Below, piece by piece: positions 1 to 10,119 of a stretch of 64,000 nt of DNA. Numbering within the stretch: the stretch's first letter is position 1; every line of letters starts with the position of its first letter. Made by a program: the position numbers and the translations under genes. The notes under the pieces were generated by a model. That model was not told where the DNA came from, ran no database searches, and saw only the letters and a list, made by a program, of their open reading frames with translations. Source of the DNA: Chamaelirium japonicum (taxonomy: Eukaryota > Streptophyta > Magnoliopsida > Liliales > Melanthiaceae); the NCBI GenBank assembly GCA_947650365.1, contig OX393553.1, forward strand, positions 71,565,729 through 71,629,728, written 5' to 3'.

Positions 1-73
1 ATCAGATTTTTGACTCGACTCGATTGACTGGTTGGGCGGAGTCTTCGGGTCGGCACGGAGATCATCCCCCACA
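1..73 (+). mobile_element. 3' end of a Tat-lineage Gypsy LTR, plus orientation (partial)
   Basis: These bases are the reverse complement of the first part of the LTR at 11895-12597 (shared stretch from the CCCCCACA terminus through the ACTCGACTCGATTGACTGG region). Here the LTR points right and ends in CA at 73. The sequence that follows is not a primer-binding site but a tandem array, so this looks like the far end of a plus-oriented relative or an inverted piece. It is not the direct-repeat partner of the minus-strand LTR. The rest of this LTR lies outside the window. Confidence 0.75.
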
Positions 74-1370
74 GTTAGGATTTTCTATCGATCGATCAAA
101 GTTGTCCGGTCGGATGCTTTCAACCAGTGGAATTTAAGGCGATCGGACAAAAAACCATATTTTTTGCTCGATTCTTTTAAAATTCACCCGATCGTCTGCC
201 TGTCGATCGGGTGGGGTCTTCAACCGATCGTTCATAGTCAACCGATCGGGTATCTTCTACCGATCGGTCAAAGTTGTCCGATCGGGTGCTTTCAACCGGT
301 GGGACTTGGGGCAATCGGGCAAAAAACCATATTTTTTGCCCAATCCTTTGGAAAATTCACCCGATCATTTGCTTGTCGATCGGGTGAAGTCTTCGACCAA
401 TCGGTCAAAGTTGATTGATCGGGTATCTTCTTTCGATCAGTCAAAGTTGTCCGATCGGGTGCTTTCAACCGGTAGGACTTAGGGCGATCGGGCAAAAACC
501 CTTGTTTTTTGCTCGATACTTTGAAAATTCACCCGATCGTCTACCTATCGATCGAGTGAAATCTTTTTGGCCGATCGGTCAAAATTGACCGATCGGATAT
601 TTTCAATCAATGGAACGTGGGGCGATCAGGTAAAAAACTATGTTTTTTGCCCGATCCTTTTAAAATTCACCCAATCGTCGTCCTGTTGATCGGGTGAAGT
701 CTTTTTGGCCGATAAGTCAAAATTGACCGGTAGGATATTTTCAACCGGTAGAACTTGGGGCGATCGGGCAAAAACCATATTTTTCGCCCGATCTTTTGGA
801 AATTCGCCCGATCATCTGCCTGTCGATCTGGTGAAGTATTCGACCGATCGGTCAAGTTGACCGATCCGGTAACTTCTTCCGATCGATCAAAGTTGTCCGA
901 TCGAATGCTTTCAATCGAAGGGACTTGGGGCGATCGGGCAAAAAACTATGTTAATTGTCAGATCCTTTGGAAATTCATCTAATCGTCTACGTGTCGATCG
1001 GGTGAAGTCTTTGACCGATCGGTCAAAGTTGACCGATTGAGTATTTTCTTTCAATCGGTCAAAGTTGTCCGATCGGGTGCTTTCAATCAGTGGGATTTTG
1101 GACGATCGGGCAAAAAACCATGTTTTTCACCCGATCCTTTTGAAATTCACCCGATCATCTGCCTGTCGATCGGGTGACGTCTTTTTGGCCGATCAGTCAA
1201 AATTGACCGATTGGATATTTCAACCGGTGGAACTTGGAGCGATCGGGCAAAAAACCACATTTTTTCCTAGATCCTTTGGAAATTCACCCGATCGTCTGCT
1301 TGTCGATCGGGTGAAGCCTTTTTGGCCGATCCTTTGAAATTTCACCCATTCGTCTGTTTGTCAATTGGGT
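74..1370. repeat. Degenerate tandem array, unit lengths about 172 and 137 bp
   Basis: The landmark GTCGATCGGGTG (or a close variant) recurs at about 202, 375, 547, 685, 822, 993, 1165 and 1302. The spacings are 173, 172, 138, 137, 171, 172 and 137 bp. The longer unit appears to carry one extra 35-bp block of the CCGATCGGTCAAAGTTGA type. The array is dense in CGATCGG palindromes. Tat-lineage Gypsy elements are known for hypervariable tandem repeats between the extra ORF and the 3' LTR, and this array occupies that place in the minus-strand element. Open frames in it are by-products of the repeat. Confidence 0.85.
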
Positions 1371-1546
1371 TAGGTGGAGTTGGTGTTTTGTCTCTCCCGT
1401 CGTTTCATCTAGCCTATCGATTCGTTTGGCCCGTCGCTTCGTCATCCACCAGTTTGGTGGTGCTACGTGTCACATAGAGTTTCTAGGCTATCTATTCGTC
1501 TTGACTTCTTTGCTTTTTGCTCCTTGCTTTCTGTCGATCGGTTGCA

Positions 1547-2239
1547 ATGGCCTCCGCAAGCTGCACCAGGATCATCATTCCCCGGAAGGTGAAGCCTTCA
1601 CAGCGGGATGGGTCGAAGAAGGGGAAGGCTGCTGTTGAGCCTTCATCGCCGAAGATAGCGGGGAAGGGCAAGGTCAAAGGCAGCCTCTGCAAAAGGAATC
1701 TAGGAGTCGGGTTTGCTTTTGCCCCTACCAAGCTTGAGCACATCCCAAGTCTGATTTCATGTTGAGGCCGCTGAAGCCTCTTTCTCAGGAGCCTATCTTT
1801 GAGTATGGAATTGGTCGAAAGCCCATTGATGCGAAAAGGGAGAAGTGGGAAAGATTGTTGGGATTCTTCACCGAAGGCGCTCATCGCCCAGCGCTCGCCG
1901 GGGTACAGGCTACCTTTGGCATAGATAAGCGATCTATGTATGCTGAGGTGGCCAACAAGAAGAAGATCATGGGCACCATTGTGACGATCGGGCAGCTCAA
2001 CTGCAGGCTGCGTCTCCCTCTACTCCCATTCGTGGCCAAGCTGCTAAACACGTCTGGACTCTGCCCCGGGCAGTTACACTAGATCGCGTGTTGAATCATC
2101 TACGCCTTCTGCAGGGCGAAGACAGATTACCAGGATAAGCTAAGGTCCTGCTACTCCAGCGTTCCTGAAAGGCAAGCAGGCAAGGATCGAGTTGGGCTAC
2201 TTCTTCTACCACTATCAGTGGGTATCGAGGAAGGACAAC
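1547..2239 (+). mobile_element. Antisense extra ORF of the Tat element, first part
   Basis: This plus-strand reading region runs opposite to gag-pol. It begins near the ATGGCCTCCGCAAGC start at 1547 with a basic, Lys/Pro-rich N-terminus. At its right end it encodes a stretch resembling the plant 'putative gypsy-type transposon' proteins (an ELGYFFYHYQW-like motif just before 2239). The region upstream (1371-1546) would be its leader. A Cassandra insertion separates it from its continuation after 3899. It is part of a broken LTR element. The function of such antisense ORFs is not established. Confidence 0.6.
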
Positions 2240-3898
2240 TATGACGACCAAGATCCAATAGGTCAATAGCCAAGAGCCAAGACTCCTGAGGCAGGAATGC
2301 CAAGATGGATGAGGTGAGATGAGGTGAGGTGTACAAGGCCATGAGTTAGCCCCACATCGCTTGGAGAGAAGGAGATCCTGAGCTACTTATATAATTTCTC
2401 CTCCCAAACATAGAAGACGCGTTTTAAAACCGTACGTCGATACCGATTTCGTAAGAACTCCGTAGTTAAGTGTGCTCGGGCGAGAGTAGTACCAGGATGG
2501 GTGACCCCCTGGGAAGTCCTCGTATGGGCACGGGCAAAGCGGACAAAATCTTATATGTTTGGGGCGGATGTTACAAAATGGTATCAGAGCCAGTTCTCCT
2601 CGCTATGGGGAGGTCTAACCCTACAAAATGTGCTCGGGCGAGAGTAGTACCAGGATGGGTGACCCCCTGGGAAGTCCTCGTATGGGCACGGGCAAAGCGA
2701 ACAAAATCTTATATGTTTGGGGCGGATGTTACAAAATGGTATCAGAGTCGGTTCTCCTCGCTATGGGGAGGTCTAACCCTACACGAGGACGTGTAGCCCT
2801 AAGGGGGGTGGATTGTGATGACCAAGATCCAATAGGCCAATAGCCAAGAGCCAAGACTTCTGAGGCACGGGCAAAGCGGACAAAATCTTATATGTTTGGG
2901 GTGGATGTTACAAAATGGTATCAGAGCCAGTTCTCCTCGCTATGGGGAGGTCTAACCCTACAAAATGTGCTCGGGCGAGAGTAGTACCAGGATGGGTGAC
3001 CCCCTGGGAAGTCCTCGTATGGGCACGGGCAAAGCGAACAAAATCTTATATGTTTGGGGCGGATGTTACAAAATGGTATCAGAGTCGGTTCTCCTCGCTA
3101 TGGGGAGGTCTAACCCTACACGAGGACGTGTAGCCCTAAGGGGGGTGGATTGTGATGACCAAGATCCAATAGGCCAATAGCCAAGAGCCAAGACTTCTGA
3201 GGCGGGAATGCCAAGATGGATTAGGTGAGGTGAGGTGTACAAGGCCATGAGTTAGCCCTTCATCGACTGGAGAGAAAGAGATCCTGAGTTACTTATATAA
3301 TTTCCCCTCCTAAACATAGAAGACGTGTTTTAAAACCGTGCGTCGCTACGGAATTCGTAAGAACTCCGTAGTTAAGTGTGCTCGGGCGAGAGTAGTACTA
3401 GGATGGGTGACCTCCTGGGAAGTCCTTGTGCGGGCACGGGCAAAGTGGACAAAATCTTTAATGTTCGGTGCGGATGTTACAAAAACCCCATCCATAACTT
3501 GCATGGCATCTCGGCTCTCCGCCCCGTCACCGACACAGTCCCCTCAGATAAGCTTTACACTGATTGACCAATCTCCATCTCTGGGGCTCGGACTCCCCTA
3601 TTGTTTTTGGAGACGCCTCGCAATAATGTCCACAAGGAGGATGAGGTGAGGGGAGGTGTACAAGGCCATGAGTTAGCCCCACATCGCCTGGAGAGGAGAT
3701 CCTGAGCTACTTATATAATTTCCCCTCCTAAACATAGAAGACGCGTTTTAAAACCGTGCGCCGCTACGGAATTCGTAAGAACTATGTAGTTAAGCGTGCT
3801 CGGGCGAGAGTAGTACTAGGATGGGTGACCTCCTGAGAAGTCCTTGTGCGGGCACGGGCAAAGCGGACAAAATCTTGAGTGTTTGGGGTGGATGTTAC
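2240..3898 (+). mobile_element. Cassandra TRIM cluster, rearranged
   Basis: Cassandra is a small non-autonomous LTR element whose LTR contains 5S rRNA sequence. A full LTR lies at 2240-2575 and another at 3151-3481; both end in GATGTTACA. Shortened LTR copies end near 2737, 2911, 3068 and 3898. After several of these ends comes the primer site TGGTATCAGAGCC (initiator-Met tRNA complement; first copy 2579-2591). A short internal domain ends in a purine run (AAGGGGGGTGGA) before the next LTR. Parts of the element, plus about 160 bp of the surrounding antisense ORF, are tandemly duplicated, so this is a recombined cluster rather than one simple insertion. Confidence 0.88.
2430..2530 (+). other. 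5S rRNA-derived segment inside a Cassandra LTR
   Basis: The stretch with AAGAACTCCGTAGTTAAG, GGGCGAGAGTAGTACCAGG and ATGGGTGACC..CTGGGAAGTCCTCGT matches the 3' two thirds of plant 5S rRNA, including the internal pol III C-box region. The 5' third is diverged. Related segments lie at about 2628-2697, 2965-3022, 3345-3430 and 3760-3850, and in the second Cassandra at about 32507-32590 and 32920-33005. They are LTR parts, not 5S genes. Confidence 0.9.
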
Positions 3899-5992
3899 AA
3901 AAACCCCATCCATAACTTGCATAGCATCTCGGCTCTCCGCCCCGTCACCGACACAGTCCCTTCAGATAAGCTTTACACTGATTGACCAATCTCCATCTCT
4001 GGGGCGCGGAATCCCCTGTCATTTTTGGAGACGCCTCACAATAATGTCCACAAGGAGGTCGAACGGTACGGGCCTGGAGGAAACCTCTGCTGGATATCCG
4101 AGCAAGTCGGATCAGTCAATAATTTGTTTTTGGAGTTGACCTGTGCGATAAAGTCTTGGAAGCAGTTCTCACACTGCCCGGTTTGCCATGGGAACGCTAA
4201 TCTGATGCATCGGCTATCGATGAGATATAAGGTCAACTACACCCTATACTCCGACTATGAGGAGGATCCCGAGATGGGTAGGGTAGTCCGATATATTCGA
4301 GCCGAGAAGAAGATGTATGGCAAAAGGAGGCGTTCAGGGCCAGCTAAAGAAAAACTGGTCATAACCAGGCAAGGCCAGGTCAAGAAGAGGAAGGTCGCAA
4401 AGGGGGTTGAGGAGGAGGAGGAGGAAGAGAAAGGGAAGGAGCAGCAGCACGAGGACGAGGATGAAGGATAAGAGGAAGAGGAAGAAGGAGAGAAAGAAGA
4501 AGAAGAGGAAGAGAAGGAAGAAAAAGAGGATGAAGAAGAAGAAGACGATGAGGAGGAGGAGGAAGAAGGAGGTGAAGGGGAAGGGACGAGGGATCAGGGC
4601 GATGTGCCCCCCATCCCGCCAGGCGTGGGCCAGGTGCCTCCCATCAATGAGGCTAAGGCTCGACAGATGGAGGACGAGCTCGATACGACAGATGACGACA
4701 AGAAAGTGTTGTTAGTCTATCACTTTGAGACTCTAAAACGTCCTACCCGCACAGTGAAATACTCTGGCAGGGAGGTTATACTCAACCCAACGCCTATATC
4801 CCAAGTGGCGCCCGAAGGCTATCACCAGGGTGATGCCTCGATGAGGCAGGCGTCGATAAGAGAAAGCAATGGAGGCCCGGAGGTTGACAAGCCCCAGCTA
4901 GCTCCCAGAAGCGACGCAGTCAAGGTTGCCACCGAGGCCACCGCTCTGATATCTGCCCTCCACCAGGGGGCAGATGAAATGCATGATGAAGGAGGGGCTT
5001 TGATGCCTCTCAATATCCCCCCCCCCCCCTCCGCTGATCCGAAGGGGGACAAGGGTCAAGGCGAGAAGGACTTGGCCGATCTGTTCCCAATCCCTGGGAT
5101 AGAGGTACCAGAGCAGGAACAGGGTCGGCCTAGTCCGATCCCGATCCTGGTGAAGAAGACTCCCACCCCTAAGGTGAAGGGATTGGATATAGGGAAGGGA
5201 TCTGTCCCACGCTCGTAGGGAGGCTCCAGCGATAGAGGTAAATTCAAACTCCTCCCTTCACTTGAGTTGAATTGGATTATGTATGTCTCTGAACACTTGA
5301 ATGGTTTGCATGTAGGTGCGCCCGGTAGTCCACAGCCTATGTTATGGGACTTGGGTGAGATGGACATCAACTGTCCCATGGGGGCATTGAGGAAATTATG
5401 CAACCTGCCCGACGTGACTCTTGAAAGTCGTCGAATAGGATCGAAGTGATGGTGAGTAATTCGATTTTTTCTTTGGCTATACTTTATCTGATTTGTCTCT
5501 GACTTGTTTCTGTTGATATGCAGATGTCTACCTTGCTGAAGTTAAACAACAGGCTCTTTAAGAAGGCTGGTGAGAGGGGGACTGCAACCGAGATAGCCCG
5601 ATTGAATGCCCTTTTGTAGGAGGCTAACGATGAGAGGATGAAGTTATCGGCGGAGCTATCCTCGAGTCAGCAGTCAACCCGCAAGGAAGAGTATATGAAG
5701 AAGAAGATGGAGGCTGAATTTGTAGCAGCGAATAAAGATCTTCAAAGCCTGAGGAATAGCTTTTTCAAGATAGAGGAGCTCGCCTTCAAGCGTAATGAAG
5801 AGATCAAACAACTAAAGGCTGCTGCTACCGAAAAAGAAGAGGCCCACGCACTCGAGATCAAGCAGCTGGATGTCAACTTGGCGAGTTACAAATCGATGGT
5901 AGAAAAGGCAGTGGAAGCTCTCAAGCTAGCTCACAGTAGCGACGCCCAATCTTCGAAGGCTTCCATCGCAAGGAAGGCCCGCGGCGATTCAT
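3899..5992 (+). mobile_element. Antisense extra ORF of the Tat element, second part
   Basis: This continues the plus-strand ORF region after the Cassandra cluster. About 4025-4470 encodes a conserved-looking segment followed by a Lys/Arg-rich stretch. About 4400-4590 is a Glu/Arg/Lys low-complexity tract. About 4604-5218 is Pro-rich. Around 5450-5522 a non-coding stretch ending in TTGATATGCAG looks like an intron tail. About 5638-5992 encodes a strong coiled coil (KNEEIKQLK-type heptads). Acidic tract plus C-terminal coiled coil is the usual layout of the plant gypsy-type transposon protein. A matching coiled-coil antisense tail is seen in the second Tat element at 57634-58137. Broken fossil. 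Confidence 0.65.
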
Positions 5993-6176
5993 AAGGAGAT
6001 AGATCTAGGGCGCCGAGTGTGTCTAAGCCTTGATGTATCTGACTTTTTGTACCTGCATTTTGAATGATAGAAAATTTTTGGATGTTTAGAATTGAAATGT
6101 CTCTTTGATAATGAATGTTGTGCATTGAATGGTTGATGTCTTGTATTGAATGAGTGAATGAATATTTCTGCCAACT
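5993..6176. other. Spacer in Tat element, no gene seen
   Basis: This AT-rich stretch lies between the end of the antisense ORF and the 99-bp repeats. I see no coding region or RNA gene in it. It may hold the 3' end signals of the antisense transcript. Confidence 0.5.
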
Positions 6177-6470
6177 AGGGGTTGTGTCGCAACACAAGCA
6201 CCCGAGCTATTTATTGATTTGTCAGTTAAGAGTTGTGCTGTATCCCAACACCCAAATTATTTATTTCTGCCTGTGAGGGGTTGTGTCGCAACACAAACAC
6301 CCAAACTGTTGGTTGATCTGCCAGTTAAGAGTTGCGCTGCATCACAACATCAAAATTATTTATTTCTGCCTGTGAGGGGTTGTGTCGTAATACAAACACC
6401 CAAACTATTGGTCGATCTGTCAGTTAAGAGTTGTGCTGTATCACAAACATCAAAACTATTCGTCTAGCCA
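6177..6470. repeat. 99-bp tandem repeat, about three units
   Basis: AGGGGTTGTGTCG starts at 6177, 6276 and 6375, exactly 99 bp apart, and each unit also holds a GTTAAGAGTTG..GCTG half. The array lies between integrase and the antisense ORF of the Tat element. Confidence 0.9.
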
Positions 6471-6539
6471 TTTGAATACGTAGAACTAGCATGGACAAAG
6501 AATAGAAGAGTTTGATCCCATAGTTTAAACATAACTCTC

Positions 6540-7060
6540 AAAATTTATCTAAATCGAATTGAGCTCTATTGTCGGCGATAAGTACTTGAGGTGTGCCAAA
6601 CATAGAGAAGAAGTTATGTCTGATGAATTTAATAACCTCGTCATTGGTTTCGCAGAAGAGTGGCACGGCCTCAACCCACTTGGGAAAGTAGTCGATGGCC
6701 AGCAACAAGTACTTCTTCTTGCTTGGTGATGGAACAGGCCTAGGAAGTCCAACAACCATTGAAGAAAAGGCCATGGACTCGTCAAAGGATGAGTCCATTT
6801 TTTGGGAGATGAATCGCCCGCGCGTGTCATTGACAGGGCTCGCCTCTTCGAACGAACTGATGAGCGTCCTTCGCCATGGTTGGCCAATAGTAGACCTGAA
6901 GTTTAGCTTTGTCTTCGAGGGATCTTCCGCTAGAATGGTTGCCACATGCTCCAGAATAGATGTCGGCTAAGATTATTTCTATTTGCCCAGGACTAACACA
7001 TTTGAGATACGCCCCGCTATGTGATTTGAAGTAGAGATTTTCTTCTCGGAGGCTATAGAG
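6540..7060 (-). mobile_element. Integrase region of the Tat element
   Basis: On the minus strand the core reads YLLLAIDYFPKWVEAVPL and later FGTPQVLIADN, the D..D region of a Ty3/Gypsy integrase (rve core). It follows the second RNase H. Part of a broken LTR fossil. Confidence 0.8.
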
Positions 7061-7269
7061 CGGAAGCTTCCTTAAAAGTTTTTTTGTCTTGGATCAGATC
7101 TTTAGGCATTCTTCCCTGTTTGAAGAAGTCAATGATTGGTTGTCTCCAATCTGAATATCCATTAGCTAAGGCAAAAGTGAAGGTTGGTTGTCTCCAACTC
7201 CTACAGCCATTTGTCGTGGCAATAAGTTGTTGTTCGATGGTAGCTTTAGGCAACTCTTGATAGTCAATC

Positions 7270-8440
7270 TGAATTTGACTTTCTCTGTTAGGATCTCCGA
7301 GTACTGAGGCAGCATTCGTAAGGGCATCGGCTTCCTAATTTTCTACCCTTGGAAGTTGAACGAATTCGATATCAGAGAATCGTTATCGGTGATGCTGCAC
7401 TAAAGCTAGATAATGTTGCATCCTCTCTCCTCATGCTATATAGTCTCCGTTGATCTGTCTGATCAATAACTGAAAATCACTGTATACAGTGAGATAATCT
7501 ACCCCCACTGTCTCGACAATCTTTAACCCAGAAATGAGCACTTCGTACTCAGCTTCGTTGTTGGTAGCGTTAAATCCGAGGAGAATTGCCTTTTGAAGAT
7601 GGTCGAGTTTGAAAAATATCAGGCTATCCCAATTTCCGAACCGATCGTGCTTGAAAGTTCGTCAGCATAGTGCTTCCATCGAGCAGGTGAAGTAGTGGGA
7701 GCCTCAGGGCTCAGATTGAAGGTCGCAGGACTTAGATTGAGATGAGATTCGTCACTATCGTCGAGATGCATCTCAAGGTTATCCTCCAAGGTGATGGGAT
7801 TCTCTACAGGGAAGTCGGCAATAGCTTGCCCCTTGACAGAGATACGAGGTTCGAAGTGAATACCGAGGGAACTCATCTCGATCAGCCACTTAGTCATCCA
7901 ACCAGCTCAACTTGCCTTATTGAGGATGTCTTTGAGTGGATGTTCCGAGACGATCATGATCAAGTGAGAAACGAAGTAGGGTCAGAGTCACCGCAATGTT
8001 GTTAGTGGAGCCAGTGTAACTTTCTCGATCTTCAAATATCCAGTCTCTACCGAAAGGAGAGTATGGCTGATGTAGTAGACGGCGCGTTCAATGCTTTCTC
8101 TTCTACTGACAATGACTGTGTTGATGGCTTGATCAGTAACAGCAAGATAGAGCCAGAGGTTCTCTTTCGATAATGGGGCCATCAGGATAGGAGCTCGAGC
8201 GAGATAGTATTTGACACTTGGGAAGGCTTGCTCGTAAGTTGCATTCCACCCTGATGCGTCTGCTTTTCGTAATTTATCGAAAAGGGGCTTGCACTTGTCA
8301 GAAGATTTAGAGATGAATCGGTTAAGGGCCGCTAGTCTTCCTGTGAAGCGTTGCACCTCCTTCCGATTGGAGGGCGATGGCATTTCGAGAATTTCTTGAA
8401 TTTGATCGGGATTCGCTTCAATGCCCCTCCTAGTCACCAG
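7270..8440 (-). mobile_element. RNase H and second (archaeal-type) RNase H of the Tat element
   Basis: At about 7860-8440 the minus strand carries the usual Gypsy RNase H (RNRFISKSSDKCKPLF.. then YISHTLLSVETGY). At about 7270-7640 a second RNase H fold is recognisable (N-NEAEYEVLISGL and VYSDFQLLIRQI). An additional archaeal-type RNase H downstream of the first is diagnostic of the plant Tat lineage. Broken fossil. Confidence 0.7.
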
Positions 8441-8469
8441 ATGCCCCTCCTAGTCACCCGATTGAACTC

Positions 8470-9130
8470 CGAAGGCACACTTAGCCGGATTTAGTTTCAA
8501 GTGATATTTTCTGAGGACCTGGAATGTTTTAGCAATATCGGAGAGATGATTCTCATGACTGAGGCTCTTGGTGAGGAGATTGTCGACATAGACTTCAGTG
8601 TTGCGATCGATTTGCTATTCGAACATCTTTGTGACCAGCCACTGATAAGTAGATCTAGGATTCTTATGGCTAAAGGGCAAGACATTGTAGTAGTAGAGGC
8701 CCTATCTGTCACGAAGCATGTTTTCTCTTGATCGTCAGTATGTAGAGGAATCTGGTTGTACCCCGAATAATCATCCATGAAGGATAGGAGCTCGTGGCCA
8801 GTAGTGGCGTAGACAAGCCTGTCTATTCTTGGCATGGGAAATGAGTTTTTAGGGCAAGCCTTATTAAGGTTGGTGAAGTCGATGCAGACTCTGATCTTTC
8901 CGTTTTTCTTAGGAACTGAGATGATATTGGAGATCTAAGTTGGGTACTCTACTTCACGAATGAAGCCTGTCGTGAGCAACTTGTTGATGTCCTCTTGAAC
9001 TGTAGCCAGACGCTTTGGCCAGATCGTTCGGAGTTTTTGCTTGACAGGTTTCACTCCTTCTTTGATGGCAAGTCGATGGCATGAGTCATCTGGATTGATC
9101 CCGGGCATGTCTTCGAAGCCCCATGCAAAA
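8470..9130 (-). mobile_element. Reverse transcriptase region of the Tat element
   Basis: On the minus strand, finger and palm motifs are visible: KKNGKIRVCIDFTNLNKACP followed by FPMPRIDRLV, then LLSFMDDYSGYNQI. These are typical of Ty3/Gypsy RT. Broken fossil. Confidence 0.85.
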
Positions 9131-9315
9131 ACATCGATATTGAACTAGAGGAAGGATACCATGCCTCACGCTTCTACGTCGCTGAGACTGGTACCGATGA
9201 ATATCTCTCGAAGGAGATCCCTATCGTTTATGCTTACTCGGGTGATCTCTTCGATTGAAGGTGAAGCCTCCTACTCGACAGATGGAGGTTCTGACAATAG
9301 GGGCTCCTTTGGTTG

Positions 9316-9882
9316 CTAGCTCATAAAAGGGTCAGTTTCATCTCTTTGACGCTTTGGTGGTGCGACATTCTTTCTGCGATCCGCCTTTGCTGTGACGACT
9401 TCACAAGACCGTCCGGCCTGTTGATCACCCCAAATGTAAATAATGCCTTCTCCCATTGCAAATTTGAGGAGTCGGTAGTATGAGGAGGATACGATATTGA
9501 TCTGGTGGAAGAAAGGTTGCCCCAAAATGATGTTGTAATTTGATGTTCCTTCAATGACGGCGAACCTCACAAAAACTCGAGTCTCTCTGTTGAGGTCCAA
9601 GGTAAATCTTGATTCCCCCATGGTTATGCTTTGCTCGCCATTGAAGCCAGTAATGATGGTGGGGACGACGTCGAGACTTGAATAGTTATGCCCCAGACGG
9701 TTAAAACAATCTGAGAACATAATGTCAATTGAACTGCCGGTGTCGATAAGGATCTGGTTAATGGTACTCCTGTCGATGATGAGCCGCAGGACCAGGGGAT
9801 CTCGATGTGGAGTATGCACTCCTTGAAGTTCCGAGTCGTTGAAGACGATAAATGGCCATGCTAGGCCTTTGATGGGTTTCAC
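9316..9882 (-). mobile_element. Aspartic protease region of the Tat element
   Basis: This is a retropepsin-like domain. The active-site motif is LIDTGSSIDIMF, and the C-terminal strand is NIILGQPFFHQI. It lies between the gag zinc-knuckle region and RT, as expected for Gypsy. It is the longest uninterrupted part of this element's pol. Part of a broken LTR fossil. Confidence 0.88.
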
Positions 9883-10119
9883 AACCCAACAGTCTTCTTT
9901 GTTTACTGCCGAGCGAACATTGAAGATGCGTCAACCTTGCCGATCGACTTTCTTCCCAGTCAGTATTTGATGGTGCAATACTCTGTAGATGCCAAATACG
10001 TTGGCCCTCACGAGGACTGGCGATGAGCGAGCGGAGATACGACGGATCCAACAAGCTTCCTTCCCTTTTGTTGAAGAGGGTTGACGTTGATCTTGTCCGT
10101 TCTTGACAAACTCTTGGAG

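Noticed and set aside
1-73. 3' LTR partner of the minus-strand Tat element
   Set aside because: Its orientation is inverted relative to 11895-12597, so it cannot be the direct-repeat partner.
74-1370. CRISPR-like or regulatory operator array
   Set aside because: Units are long and degenerate, and the genome is a plant; it is a tandem repeat in the non-coding part of a Tat element.
2430-3850. Possible 5S rRNA genes
   Set aside because: Only the 3' two thirds of 5S match well, and each lies inside a Cassandra LTR with TGTGA..TTACA ends and a primer site.
4407-4715. Basic RRRKK-rich frame
   Set aside because: It is the shifted frame of the acidic Glu-rich tract of the antisense ORF.
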